Assembly: GCF_949987535.1 (NCBI RefSeq)
Contig: NW_026645840.1
Coordinates: 1 to 64,000, forward strand
Source: Balaenoptera acutorostrata
Taxonomy: Eukaryota > Chordata > Mammalia > Artiodactyla > Balaenopteridae
Length of the DNA: 64,000 nucleotides
Reading direction: 5' to 3'
Position numbers and translations under genes: made by a program. A model generated the notes under the pieces. That model worked only from the letters and a program-made list of their open reading frames with translations. It did not search any database and was not told the DNA's origin. Position 1 is the stretch's first letter. Each line of letters starts with the position of its first letter. This document shows, piece by piece, positions 36,940 to 51,011 of the stretch.

Positions 36940-38698
36940 TCTCATTGGTTCCCCCTCTTCCCGTTCATCCTCAGGACAAATTGCAACCTGTACGGAACAG
37001 GAGGTTAAAGGTGCTGATTCTCCAAGGAGGGAGATGGCTAGTAAATCGGCTGGAATGGCGAACCCGAGCAAAGGAGATGAGAAATGAGGTGCGTTTTAGA
37101 AACCTTTCCCGATCACACGGTGTACCATCTTCTGGGTTTCTCATGCCTGTTTTCGACGTAGGAAGATGCCCTTGAACCTGGAGATTTGGGACCCATGGGA
37201 TGGGTACCATGCAGTATTACTTGAAAGGGTCTGCGTTGGCTCACCCAACCTCACCGAACCTCTCAGCCCCAAGAGTGTCCACCCTTATGTCTCAATCAGC
37301 TGTGGGTCTAGATATGGTCAATCCAGGTTGCATCACAGCCCCTGAACGAATTTTGTAAGAATTTCTCTCTCTTTCACTGTCTTTGTTTCACGGGTTTTGA
37401 AAAGTAATTTAGTTTTATAATGGGGTTTAGCTGCTTTTCACGGCTGTGTTTATGCCGCTTTACACCCCCTTGACTCACTTACAGAGAGATATCAATACAT
37501 AGGTTTGAAGATTCTTACTAGTCAGATATATTCTTGTGCGGTGAATAGGGGGTGTTGAGTCCAGTTCACTGAAAAAGGAATAGGTCTTGTCTCTTACATA
37601 TTGGGTTTATGGAACGGTATCGGAGCTAATTTGAAACCCTTGTTTTATGCATCACCCCACCTCACCTTTCCCGTTCAGCAGCCATAGTGTGTTTCCTAAA
37701 CGTGGGACTCTGTTCTGTTTTGCAATTCAGTTCAAGTGTAGCGGTTTTTACATTCCCTCTAGAAGTGATATCTTAGGATAAGTGTCTTTTTCTGTGTGAC
37801 TTATTTCACTTAGAATCGTCGTACCTAAATCCACTCATCGTGCTGCTACTAGCCTTATGACGTTGATTTCATGGCTGAGTGATATTCCATTGTACATGAG
37901 GACCACAACTTCTTTATCCATTTTTCTCTTTCCTAGGATATTTAAGGTGTAATGAAGTGGGGGTTCTTGTCCACAGAGCAGCCCTAAACTTTGGGGTGCC
38001 TGTGTCTTGCTGATTTTTAGTTTTCCCAATTTATACGGCCATGAGTGGAAGTGCCCTATGCTCTCCAAGCTGTGTTTTTTAGATGTTTCAGAACACACCG
38101 TACACTTCTCCGGAGTGGCTGTTGGCAATTTACATCCCACCCATCAGCGTAGCAAGGCTCCCATTTCTCCATGGCCGGTCCTGCATTTCTGGTTTGGACA
38201 CTTTTTTCCGCATGGCCCTTTTGCCCGCTGGGAAGCGAGACTTCTTTGGAGCGCTGATTGGCCTTTCCAGGTTGCTTGGTTGGCCAAAAAGGGCGTATGC
38301 GTTTTTTCCTGAATATATTCAGGAAAAAACGCATACGCCCTTTTTGGCCAAGGGCATCATTGTCCACGTTTTGCCGCTTTTCATGTGCTTTCAAGGCGAT
38401 TCGAATCTACCTCCTGAAATCTGTTTCCTGCAATTCTGCCTTGCTTTCAAAGCCTCTTCGTTGCCTTCCCTTAATATATTTGTGGACGAGAGGTATCATT
38501 TAAAACTCTGCAGGTTTGTGAATTGCAGTGCCCCTGAGCTCCATTTTTCAACTCGCTTTTTTGGGAGCTGGCCGCAAAAGCGCAGGATTGCTTCAGGCCC
38601 TCTTCTGGTTCTGGGGGGCAGGCTGAGCTTGTGCTTAATTCTTCTTCCTGATGGGAAAATAGAGTGACCTGTGCCTGTCCCAACACCTAGAGCTAGTC
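36940..38698 (+). repeat. Satellite monomer 22 (subfamily III)
   Basis: It has g473, g837, g1099 and t1136, resembling copies 14 and 19 on the left side. Confidence 0.95.
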
Positions 38699-40457
38699 TC
38701 TCATTGGTTCCCCCTCTTCCCGTTCATCCTCAGGACAAATTGCAACCTGTACGGAACAGGAGGTTAAAGGTGCTGATTCTCCAAGGAGGGAGATGGCTAG
38801 TAAATCGGCTGGAATGGCGAACCCGAGCAAAGGAGATGAGAAATGAGGTGCGTTTTAGAAACCTTTCCCGATCACACGGTGTACCATCTTCTGGGTTTCT
38901 CATGCCTGTTTTCGACGTAGGAAGATGCCCTTGAACCTGGAGATTTGGGACCCATGGGATGGGTACCATGCAGTATTACTTGAAAGGGTCTGCGTTGGCT
39001 CACCCAACCTCACCGAACCTCTCAGCCCCAAGAGTGTCCACCCTTATGTCTCAATCAGCTGTGGGTCTAGATATGGTCAATCCAGGTTGCATCACAGCCC
39101 CTGAACGAATTTTGTAAGAATTTCTCTCTCTTTCACTGTCTTTGTTTCACGGGTTTTGAAAAGTAATTTATTTTTATAATGGGGTTTAGCTGCTTTTCAC
39201 GGCTGTGTTTATGCCGCTTTACACCCCCTTGACTCACTTACAGAGAGATATCAATACATAGGTTTGAAGATTCTTCCTAGTCAGATATGTTCTTGTGCGG
39301 TGAATAGGGGGTGTTGAGTCCAGTTCACTGAAAAAGGAATAGGTCTTGTCTCTTACATATTGGGTTTATGGAACGGTATCGGAGCTAATTTGAAACCCTT
39401 GTTTTATGCATCACCCCACCTCACCTTTCCCGTTCAGCAGCCATAGTGTGTTTCCTAAACGTGGGACTCTGTTCTGTTTTGCAATTCAGTTCAAGTGTAG
39501 CGGTTTTTACATTCCCTCTAGAAGTGATATCTTAGGATAAGTGTCTTTTTCTGTGTGACTTATTTCACTTAGAATCGTCGTACCTAAATCCACTCATCGT
39601 GCTGCTACTAGCCTTATGACGTTGATTTCATGGCTGAGTGATATTCCATTGTACATGAGGACCACAACTTCTTTATCCATTTTTCTCTTTCCTAGGATAT
39701 TTAAGGTGTAATGAAGTGGGGGTTCTTGTCCGCAGAGCAGCCCTAAATTTTGGGGTGCCTGTGTCTTGCTGATTTTTAGTTTTCCCAATTTATACGGCCA
39801 TGAGTGGAAGTGCCCTATGCTCTCCAAGCTGTGTTTTTTAGATGTTTCAGAACACACCGTACACTTCTCCGGAGTGGCTGTTGGCAATTTACATCCCACC
39901 CATCAGCGTAGCAAGGCTCCCATTTCTCCATGGCCGGTCCTGCATTTCTGGTTTGGACACTTTTTTCCGCATGGCCCTTTTGCCCGCTGGGAAGCGAGAC
40001 TTCTTTGGAGCGCTGATTTGCCTTTCCAGGTTGCTTGGTTGGCCAAAAAGGGCGTATGCGTTTTTTCCTGAATATATTCAGGAAAAAACGCATACGCCCT
40101 TTTTGGCCAAGGGCATCATTGTCCACGTTTTGCCGCTTTTCATGTGCTTTCAAGGCGATTCGAATCTACCTCCTGAAATCTGTTTCCTGCAATTCTGCCT
40201 TGCTTTCAAAGCCTCTTCGTTGCCTTCCCTTAATATATTTGTGGACGAGAGGTATCATTTAAAACTCTGCAGGTTTGTGAATTGCAGTGCCCCTGAGCTC
40301 CATTTTTCAACTCGCTTTTTTGGGAGCTGGCCGCAAAAGCGCAGGATTGCTTCAGGCCCTCTTCTGGTTCTGGGGGGCAGGCTGAGCTTGTGCTTAATTC
40401 TTCTTCCTGATGGGAAAATAGAGTGACCTGTGCCTGTCCCAACACCTAGAGCTAGTC
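38699..40457 (+). repeat. Satellite monomer 23 (subfamily III, type Q)
   Basis: Type Q is c578, g591 and g1034; it recurs in copies 27 and 35. Here g837 is retained. A private g to t near 40018 lies shortly before the palindrome. Confidence 0.95.
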
Positions 40458-42216
40458 TCTCATTGGTTCCCCCTCTTCCCGTTCATCCTCAGGACAAATT
40501 GCAACCTGTACGGAACAGGAGGTTAAAGGTGCTGATTCTCCAAGGAGGGAGATGGCTAGTAAATCGGCTGGAATGGCGAACCCGAGCAAAGGAGATGAGA
40601 AATGAGGTGCGTTTTAGAAACCTTTCCCGATCACACGGTGTACCATCTTCTGGGTTTCTCATGCCTGTTTTCGACGTAGGAAGATGCCCTTGAACCTGGA
40701 GATTTGGGACCCATGGGATGGGTACCATGCAGTATTACTTGAAAGGGTCTGCGTTGGCTCACCCAACCTCACCGAACCTCTCAGCCCCAAGAGTGTCCAC
40801 CCTTATGTCTCAATCAGCTGTGGGTCTAGATATGGTCAATCCAGGTTGCATCACAGCCCCTGAACGAATTTTGTAAGAATTTCTCTCTCTTTCACTGTCT
40901 TTGTTTCACGGGTTTTGAAAAGTAATTTAGTTTTATAATGGGGTTTAGCTGCTTTTCACGGCTGTGTTTATGCCGCTTTACACCCCCTTGACTCACTTAC
41001 AGAGAGATATCAATACATAGGTTTGAAGATTCTTCCTAGTCAGATATATTCTTGTGCGGTGAATAGGGGGTGTTGAGTCCAGTTCACTGAAAAAGGAATA
41101 GGTCTTGTCTCTTACATATTGGGTTTATGGAACGGTATCGGAGCTAATTTGAAACCCTTGTTTTATGCATCACCCCACCTCACCTTTCCCGTTCAGCAGC
41201 CATAGTGTGTTTCCTAAACGTGGGACTCTGTTCTGTTTTGCAATTCAGTTCAAGTGTAGCGGGTTTTACATTCCCTCTAGAAGTGATATCTTATGATAAG
41301 TGTCTTTTTCTGTGTGACTTATTTCACTTAGAATCGTCGTACCTAAATCCACTCATCGTGCTGCTACTAGCCTTATGACGTTGATTTCATGGCTGAGTGA
41401 TATTCCATTGTACATGAGGACCACAACTTCTTTATCCATTTTTCTCTTTCCTAGGATATTTAAGGTGTAATGAAGTGGGGGTTCTTGTCCACAGAGCAGC
41501 CCTAAACTTTGGGGTGCCTGTGTCTTGCTGATTTTTAGTTTTCCCAATTTATACGGCCATGAGTGGAAGTGCCCTATGCTCTCCAAGCTGTGTTTTTTAG
41601 ATGTTTCAGAACACACCGTACACTTCTCCGGAGTGGCTGTTGGCAATTTACATCCCACCCATCAGCGTAGCAAGGCTCCCATTTCTCCATGGCCGGTCCT
41701 GCATTTCTGGTTTGGACACTTTTTTCCGCATGGCCCTTTTGCCCGCTGGGAAGCGAGACTTCTTTGGAGCGCTGATTGGCCTTTCCAGGTTGCTTGGTTG
41801 GCCAAAAAGGGCGTATGCGTTTTTTCCTGAATATATTCAGGAAAAAACGCATACGCCCTTTTTGGCCAAGGGCATCATTGTCCACGTTTTGCCGCTTTTC
41901 ATGTGCTTTCAAGGCGATTCGAATCTACCTCCTGAAATCTGTTTCCTGCAATTCTGCCTTGCTTTCAAAGCCTCTTCGTTGCCTTCCCTTAATATATTTG
42001 TGGACGAGAGGTATCATTTAAAACTCTGCAGGTTTGTGAATTGCAGTGCCCCTGAGCTCCATTTTTCAACTCGCTTTTTTGGGAGCTGGCCGCAAAAGCG
42101 CAGTATTGCTTCAGGCCCTCTTCTGATTCTGGGGGGCAGGCTGAGCTTGTGCTTAATTCTTCTTCCTGATGGGAAAATAGAGTGACCTGTGCCTGTCCCA
42201 ACACCTAGAGCTAGTC
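40458..42216 (+). repeat. Satellite monomer 24 (subfamily III, type R)
   Basis: It has g473, c578 with a591 (type R), t837 and a1669. a1669 is shared with copies 29 and 32. Two further private changes are present. Confidence 0.95.
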
Positions 42217-43975
42217 TCTCATTGGTTCCCCCTCTTCCCGTTCATCCTCAGGACAAATTGCAACCTGTACGGAACAGGAGGTTAAAGGTGCTGATTCTCC
42301 AAGGAGGGAGATGGCTAGTAAATCGGCTGGAATGGCGAACCCGAGCAAAGGAGATGAGAAATGAGGTGCGTTTTAGAAACCTTTCCCGATCACACGGTGT
42401 ACCATCTTCTGGGTTTCTCATGCCTGTTTTCGACGTAGGAAGATGCCCTTGAACCTGGAGATTTGGGACCCATGGGATGGGTACCATGCAGTATTACTTG
42501 AAAGGGTCTGCGTTGGCTCACCCAACCTCACCGAACCTCTCAGCCCCAAGAGTGTCCACCCTTATGTCTCAATCAGCTGTGGGTCTAGATATGGTCAATC
42601 CAGGTTGCATCACAGCCCCTGAACGAATTTTGTAAGAATTTCTCTCTCTTTCACTGTCTTTGTTTCACGGGTTTTGAAAAGTAATTTATTTTTATAATGG
42701 GGTTTAGCTGCTTTTCACGGCTGTGTTTATGCCGCTTTACACCCCCTTGACTCACTTACAGAGAGATATCAATACATAGGTTTGAAGATTCTTACTAGTC
42801 AGATATATTCTTGTGCGGTGAATAGGGGGTGTTGAGTCCAGTTCACTGAAAAAGGAATAGGTCTTGTCTCTTACATATTGGGTTTATGGAACGGTATCTG
42901 AGCTAATTTGAAACCCTTGTTTTATGCATCACCCCACCTCACCTTTCCCGTTCAGCAGCCATAGTGTGTTTCCTAAACGTGGGACTCTGTTCTGTTTTGC
43001 AATTCAGTTCAAGTGTAGCGGTTTTTACATTCCCTCTAGAAGTCATATCTTATGATAAGTGTCTTTTTCTGTGTGACTTATTTCACTTAGAATCGTCGTA
43101 CCTAAATCCACTCATCGTGCTGCTACTAGCCTTATGACGTTGATTTCATGGCTGAGTGATATTCCATTGTACATGAGGACCACAACTTCTTTATCCATTT
43201 TTCTCTTTCCTAGGATATTTAAGGTGTAATGAAGTGGGGGTTCTTGTCCACAGAGCAGCCCTAAACTTTGGGGTGCCTGTGTCTTGCTGATTTTTAGTTT
43301 TCCCAATTTATACAGCCATGAGTGGAAGTGCCCTATGCTCTCCAAGCTGTGTTTTTTAGATGTTTCAGAACACACCGTACACTTCTCCGGAGTGGCTGTT
43401 GGCAATTTACATCCCACCCATCAGCGTAGCAAGGCTCCCATTTCTCCATGGCCGGTCCTGCATTTCTGGTTTGGACACTTTTTTCCGCATGGCCCTTTTG
43501 CCCGCTGGGAAGCGAGACTTCTTTGGAGCGCTGATTGGCCTTTCCAGGTTGCTTGGTTGGCCAAAAAGGGCGTATGCGTTTTTTCCTGAATATATTCAGG
43601 AAAAAACGCATACGCCCTTTTTGGCCAAGGGCATCATTGTCCACGTTTTGCCGCTTTTCATGTGCTTTCAAGGCGATTCGAATCTACCTCCTGAAATCTG
43701 TTTCCTGCAATTCTGCCTTGCTTTCAAAGCCTCTTCGTTGCCTTCCCTTAATATATTTGTGGACGAGAGGTATCATTTAAAACTCTGCAGGTTTGTGAAT
43801 TGCAGTGCCCCTGAGCTCCATTTTTCAACTCGCTTTTTTGGGAGCTGGCCGCAAAAGCGCAGGATTGCTTCAGGCCCTCTTCTGGTTCTGGGGGGCAGGC
43901 TGAGCTTGTGCTTAATTCTTCTTCCTGATGGGAAAATAGAGTGACCTGTGCCTGTCCCAACACCTAGAGCTAGTC
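42217..43975 (+). repeat. Satellite monomer 25 (subfamily III, type P)
   Basis: Type P is t683 and c828; it recurs in copies 30, 31 and 33. This copy also has a1098-g1099, shared with copy 32. It opens the five-copy block that recurs at copies 33-37. Confidence 0.95.
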
Positions 43976-45734
43976 TCTCATTGGTTCCCCCTCTTCCCGT
44001 TCATCCTCAGGACAAATTGCAACCTGTACGGAACAGGAGGTTAAAGGTGCTGATTCTCCAAGGAGGGAGATGGCTAGTAAATCGGCTGGAATGGCGAACC
44101 CGAGCAAAGGAGATGAGAAATGAGGTGCGTTTTAGAAACCTTTCCCGATCACACGGTGTACCATCTTCTGGGTTTCTCATGCCTGTTTTCGACGTAGGAA
44201 GATGCCCTTGAACCTGGAGATTTGGGACCCATGGGATGGGTACCATGCAGTATTACTTGAAAGGGTCTGCGTTGGCTCACCCAACCTCACCGAACCTCTC
44301 AGCCCCAAGAGTGTCCACCCTTATGTCTCAATCAGCTGTGGGTCTAGATATGGTCAATCCAGGTTGCATCACAGCCCCTGAACGAATTTTGTAAGAATTT
44401 CTCTCTCTTTCACTGTCTTTGTTTCACGGGTTTTGAAAAGTAATTTATTTTTATAATGGGGTTTAGCTGCTTTTCACGGCTGTGTTTATGCCGCTTTACA
44501 CCCCCTTGACTCACTTACAGAGAGATATCAATACATAGGTTTGAAGATTCTTACTAGTCAGATATATTCTTGTGCGGTGAATAGGGGGTGTTGAGTCCAG
44601 TTCACTGAAAAAGGAATAGGTCTTGTCTCTTACATATTGGGTTTATGGAACGGTATCGGAGCTAATTTGAAACCCTTGTTTTATGCATCACCCCACCTCA
44701 CCTTTCCCGTTCAGCAGCCATAGTGTGTTTCCTAAACGTGGGACTCTGTTCTGTTTTGCAATTCAGTTCAAGTGTAGCGGTTTTTACATTCCCTCTAGAA
44801 GTGATATCTTATGATAAGTGTCTTTTTCTGTGTGACTTATTTCACTTAGAATCGTCGTACCTAAATCCACTCATCGTGCTGCTACTAGCCTTATGACGTT
44901 GATTTCATGGCTGAGTGATATTCCATTGTACATGAGGACCACAACTTCTTTATCCATTTTTCTCTTTCCTAGGATATTTAAGGTGTAATGAAGTGGGGGT
45001 TCTTGTCCACAGAGCAGCCCTAAACTTTGGGGTGCCTGTGTCTTGCTGATTTTTAGTTTTCCCAATTTATACGGCCATGAGTAGAAGTGCCCTATGCTCT
45101 CCAAGCTGTGGTTTTTAGATGTTTCAGAACACACCGTACACTTCTCCGGAGTGGCTGTTGGCAATTTACATCCCACCCATCAGCGTAGCAAGGCTCCCAT
45201 TTCTCCATGGCCGGTCCTGCATTTCTGGTTTGGACACTTTTTTCCGCATGGCCCTTTTGCCCGCTGGGAAGCGAGACTTCTTTGGAGCGCTGATTGGCCT
45301 TTCCAGGTTGCTTGGTTGGCCAAAAAGGGCGTATGCGTTTTTTCCTGAATATATTCAGGAAAAAACGCATACGCCCTTTTTGGCCAAGGGCATCATTGTC
45401 CACGTTTTGCCGCTTTTCATGTGCTTTCAAGGCGATTCGAATCTACCTCCTGAAATCTGTTTCCTGCAATTCTGCCTTGCTTTCAAAGCCTCTTCGTTGC
45501 CTTCCCTTAATATATTTGTGGACGAGAGGTATCATTTAAAACTCTGCAGGTTTGTGAATTGCAGTGCCCCTGAGCTCCATTTTTCAACTCGCTTTTTTGG
45601 GAGCTGGCCGCAAAAGCGCAGGATTGCTTCAGGCCCTCTTCTGGTTCTGGGGGGCAGGCTGAGCTTGTGCTTAATTCTTCTTCCTGATGGGAAAATAGAG
45701 TGACCTGTGCCTGTCCCAACACCTAGAGCTAGTC
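43976..45734 (+). repeat. Satellite monomer 26 (subfamily III, type W)
   Basis: It has g1099, a1108 and g1136. a1108 puts a stop in one recurrent frame and is found only in copies 26, 27, 34 and 35. Confidence 0.95.
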
Positions 45735-47493
45735 TCTCATTGGTTCCCCCTCTTCCCGTTCATCCTCAGGACAAATTGCAACCTGTACGGAACAGGAGGT
45801 TAAAGGTGCTGATTCTCCAAGGAGGGAGATGGCTAGTAAATCGGCTGGAATGGCGAACCCGAGCAAAGGAGATGAGAAATGAGGTGCGTTTTAGAAACCT
45901 TTCCCGATCACACGGTGTACCATCTTCTGGGTTTCTCATGCCTGTTTTCGACGTAGGAAGATGCCCTTGAACCTGGAGATTTGGGACCCATGGGATGGGT
46001 ACCATGCAGTATTACTTGAAAGGGTCTGCGTTGGCTCACCCAACCTCACCGAACCTCTCAGCCCCAAGAGTGTCCACCCTTATGTCTCAATCAGCTGTGG
46101 GTCTAGATATGGTCAATCCAGGTTGCATCACAGCCCCTGAACGAATTTTGTAAGAATTTCTCTCTCTTTCACTGTCTTTGTTTCACGGGTTTTGAAAAGT
46201 AATTTATTTTTATAATGGGGTTTAGCTGCTTTTCACGGCTGTGTTTATGCCGCTTTACACCCCCTTGACTCACTTACAGAGAGATATCAATACATAGGTT
46301 TGAAGATTCTTCCTAGTCAGATATGTTCTTGTGCGGTGAATAGGGGGTGTTGAGTCCAGTTCACTGAAAAAGGAATAGGTCTTGTCTCTTACATATTGGG
46401 TTTATGGAACGGTATCGGAGCTAATTTGAAACCCTTGTTTTATGCATCACCCCACCTCACCTTTCCCGTTCAGCAGCCATAGTGTGTTTCCTAAACGTGG
46501 GACTCTGTTCTGTTTTGCAATTCAGTTCAAGTGTAGCGGTTTTTACATTCCCTCTAGAAGTGATATCTTATGATAAGTGTCTTTTTCTGTGTGACTTATT
46601 TCACTTAGAATCGTCGTACCTAAATCCACTCATCGTGCTGCTACTAGCCTTATGACGTTGATTTCATGGCTGAGTGATATTCCATTGTACATGAGGACCA
46701 CAACTTCTTTATCCATTTTTCTCTTTCCTAGGATATTTAAGGTGTAATGAAGTGGGGGTTCTTGTCCGCAGAGCAGCCCTAAACTTTGGGGTGCCTGTGT
46801 CTTGCTGATTTTTAGTTTTCCCAATTTATACGGCCATGAGTAGAAGTGCCCTATGCTCTCCAAGCTGTGTTTTTTAGATGTTTCAGAACACACTGTACAC
46901 TTCTCCGGAGTGGCTGTTGGCAATTTACATCCCACCCATCAGCGTAGCAAGGCTCCCATTTCTCCATGGCCGGTCCTGCATTTCTGGTTTGGACACTTTT
47001 TTCCGCATGGCCCTTTTGCCCGCTGGGAAGCGAGACTTCTTTGGAGCGCTGATTGGCCTTTCCAGGTTGCTTGGTTGGCCAAAAAGGGCGTATGCGTTTT
47101 TTCCTGAATATATTCAGGAAAAAACGCATACGCCCTTTTTGGCCAAGGGCATCATTGTCCACGTTTTGCCGCTTTTCATGTGCTTTCAAGGCGATTCGAA
47201 TCTACCTCCTGAAATCTGTTTCCTGCAATTCTGCCTTGCTTTCAAAGCCTCTTCGTTGCCTTCCCTTAATATATTTGTGGACGAGAGGTATCATTTAAAA
47301 CTCTGCAGGTTTGTGAATTGCAGTGCCCCTGAGCTCCATTTTTCAACTCGCTTTTTTGGGAGCTGGCCGCAAAAGCGCAGGATTGCTTCAGGCCCTCTTC
47401 TGGTTCTGGGGGGCAGGCTGAGCTTGTGCTTAATTCTTCTTCCTGATGGGAAAATAGAGTGACCTGTGCCTGTCCCAACACCTAGAGCTAGTC
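45735..47493 (+). repeat. Satellite monomer 27 (subfamily III, type Q)
   Basis: It has c578, g591, g1034 and a1108, matching copy 35 eight copies later. It also has a private CpG transition near 46894. Confidence 0.95.
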
Positions 47494-49252
47494 TCTCATT
47501 GGTTCCCCCTCTTCCCGTTCATCCTCAGGACAAATTGCAACCTGTACGGAACAGGAGGTTAAAGGTGCTGATTCTCCAAGGAGGGAGATGGCTAGTAAAT
47601 CGGCTGGAATGGCGAACCCGAGCAAAGGAGATGAGAAATGAGGTGCGTTTTAGAAACCTTTCCCGATCACACGGTGTACCATCTTCTGGGTTTCTAATGC
47701 CTGTTTTCGACGTAGGAAGATGCCCTTGAACCTGGAGATTTGGGACCCATGGGATGGGTACCATGCAGTATTACTTGAAAGGGTCTGCGTTGGCTCACCC
47801 AACCTCACCGAACCTCTCAGCCCCAAGAGTGTCCACCCTTATGTCTCAATCAGCTGTGGGTCTAGATATGGTCAATCCAGGTTGCATCACAGCCCCTGAA
47901 CGAATTTTGTAAGAATTTCTCTCTCTTTCACTGTCTTTGTTTCACGGGTTTTGAAAAGTAATTTATTTTTATAATGGGGTTTAGCTGCTTTTCACGGCTG
48001 TGTTTATGCCGCTTTACACCCCCTTGACTCACTTACAGAGAGATATCAATACATAGGTTTGAAGATTCTTCCTAGTCAGATATATTCTTGTGCGGTGAAT
48101 AGGGGGTGTTGAGTCCAGTTCACTGAAAAAGGAATAGGTCTTGTCTCTTACATATTGGGTTTATGGAACGGTATCGGAGCTAATTTGAAACCCTTGTTTT
48201 ATGCATCACCCCACCTCACCTTTCCCGTTCAGCAGCCATAGTGTGTTTCCTAAACGTGGGACTCTGTTCTGTTTTGCAATTCAGTTCAAGTGTAGCGGTT
48301 TTTACATTCCCTCTAGAAGTGATATCTTATGATAAGTGTCTTTTTCTGTGTGACTTATTTCACTTAGAATCGTCGTACCTAAATCCACTCATCGTGCTGC
48401 TACTAGCCTTATGACGTTGATTTCATGGCTGAGTGATATTCCATTGTACATGAGGACCACAACTTCTTTATCCATTTTTCTCTTTCCTAGGATATTTAAG
48501 GTGTAATGAAGTGGGGGTTCTTGTCCACAGAGCAGCCCTAAACTTTGGGGTGCCTGTGTCTTGCTGATTTTTAGTTTTCCCAATTTATACGGCCATGAGT
48601 GGAAGTGCCCTATGCTCTCCAAGCTGTGTTTTTTAGATGTTTCAGAACACACCGTACACTTCTCCGGAGTGGCTGTTGGCAATTTACATCCCACCCATCA
48701 GCGTAGCAAGGCTCCCATTTCTCCATGGCCGGTCCTGCATTTCTGGTTTGGACACTTTTTTCCGCATGGCCCTTTTGCCCGCTGGGAAGCGAGACTTCTT
48801 TGGAGCGCTGATTGGCCTTTCCAGGTTGCTTGGTTGGCCAAAAAGGGCGTATGCGTTTTTTCCTGAATATATTCAGGAAAAAACGCATACGCCCTTTTTG
48901 GCCAAGGGCATCATTGTCCACGTTTTGCCGCTTTTCATGTGCTTTCAAGGCGATTCGAATCTACCTCCTGAAATCTGTTTCCTGCAATTCTGCCTTGCTT
49001 TCAAAGCCTCTTCGTTGCCTTCCCTTAATATATTTGTGGACGAGAGGTATCATTTAAAACTCTGCAGGTTTGTGAATTGCAGTGCCCCTGAGCTCCATTT
49101 TTCAACTCGCTTTTTTGGGAGCTGGCCGCAAAAGCGCAGGATTGCTTCAGGCCCTCTTCTGGTTCTGGGGGGCAGGCTGAGCTTGTGCTTAATTCTTCTT
49201 CCTGATGGGAAAATAGAGTGACCTGTGCCTGTCCCAACACCTAGAGCTAGTC
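47494..49252 (+). repeat. Satellite monomer 28 (subfamily III, type R)
   Basis: It has a203 (47696), c578, a591 and g683. a203 is shared with copies 29 and 37 but not with copy 36, its expected partner. Confidence 0.95.
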
Positions 49253-51011
49253 TCTCATTGGTTCCCCCTCTTCCCGTTCATCCTCAGGACAAATTGCAAC
49301 CTGTACGGAACAGGAGGTTAAAGGTGCTGATTCTCCAAGGAGGGAGATGGCTAGTAAATCGGCTGGAATGGCGAACCCGAGCAAAGGAGATGAGAAATGA
49401 GGTGCGTTTTAGAAACCTTTCCCGATCACACGGTGTACCATCTTCTGGGTTTCTAATGCCTGTTTTCGACGTAGGAAGATGCCCTTGAACCTGGAGATTT
49501 GGGACCCATGGGATGGGTACCATGCAGTATTACTTGAAAGGGTCTGCGTTGGCTCACCCAACCTCACCGAACCTCTCAGCCCCAAGAGTGTCCACCCTTA
49601 TGTCTCAATCAGCTGTGGGTCTAGATATGGTCAATCCAGGTTGCATCACAGCCCCTGAACGAATTTTGTAAGAATATCTCTCTCTTTCACTGTCTTTGTT
49701 TCACGGGTTTTGAAAAGTAATTTATTTTTATAATGGGGTTTAGCTGCTTTTCACGGCTGTGTTTATGCCGCTTTACACCCCCTTGACTCACTTACAGAGA
49801 GATATCAATACATAGGTTTGAAGATTCTTCCTAGTCAGATATATTCTTGTGCGGTGAATAGGGGGTGTTGAGTCCAGTTCACTGAAAAAGGAATAGGTCT
49901 TGTCTCTTACATATTGGGTTTATGGAACGGTATCTGAGCTAATTTGAAACCCTTGTTTTATGCATCACCCCACCTCACCTTTCCCGTTCAGCAGCCATAG
50001 TGTGTTTCCTAAACGTGGGACTCTGTTCTGTTTTGCAATTCAGTTCAAGTGTAGCGGTTTTTACATTCCCTCTAGAAGTGATATCTTATGATAAGTGTCT
50101 TTTTCTGTGTGACTTATTTCACTTAGAATCGTCGTACCTAAATCCACTCATCGTGCTGCTACTAGCCTTATGACGTTGATTTCATGGCTGAGTGATATTC
50201 CATTGTACATGAGGACCACAACTTCTTTATCCATTTTTCTCTTTCCTAGGATATTTAAGGTGTAATGAAGTGGGGGTTCTTGTCCACAGAGCAGCCCTAA
50301 ACTTTGGGGTGCCTGTGTCTTGCTGATTTTTAGTTTTCCCAATTTATACGGCCATGAGTGGAAGTGCCCTATGCTCTCCAAGCTGTGGTTTTTAGATGTT
50401 TCAGAACACACCGTACACTTCTCCGGAGTGGCTGTTGGCAATTTACATCCCACCCATCAGCGTAGCAAGGCTCCCATTTCTCCATGGCCGGTCCTGCATT
50501 TCTGGTTTGGACACTTTTTTCCGCATGGCCCTTTTGCCCGCTGGGAAGCGAGACTTCTTTGGAGCGCTGATTGGCCTTTCCAGGTTGCTTGGTTGGCCAA
50601 AAAGGGCGTATGCGTTTTTTCCTGAATATATTCAGGAAAAAACGCATACGCCCTTTTTGGCCAAGGGCATCATTGTCCACGTTTTGCCGCTTTTCATGTG
50701 CTTTCAAGGCGATTCGAATCTACCTCCTGAAATCTGTTTCCTGCAATTCTGCCTTGCTTTCAAAGCCTCTTCGTTGCCTTCCCTTAATATATTTGTGGAC
50801 GAGAGGTATCATTTAAAACTCTGCAGGTTTGTGAATTGCAGTGCCCCTGAGCTCCATTTTTCAACTCGCTTTTTTGGGAGCTGGCCGCAAAAGCGCAGGA
50901 TTGCTTCAGGCCCTCTTCTGATTCTGGGGGGCAGGCTGAGCTTGTGCTTAATTCTTCTTCCTGATGGGAAAATAGAGTGACCTGTGCCTGTCCCAACACC
51001 TAGAGCTAGTC
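49253..51011 (+). repeat. Satellite monomer 29 (subfamily III, R/W mosaic)
   Basis: The left part is type R with a203, the 'atatctc' variant near unit 425 and c578. The right part is type W with g1136 and a1669; t683 lies between. The left part matches copy 37. Confidence 0.95.
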
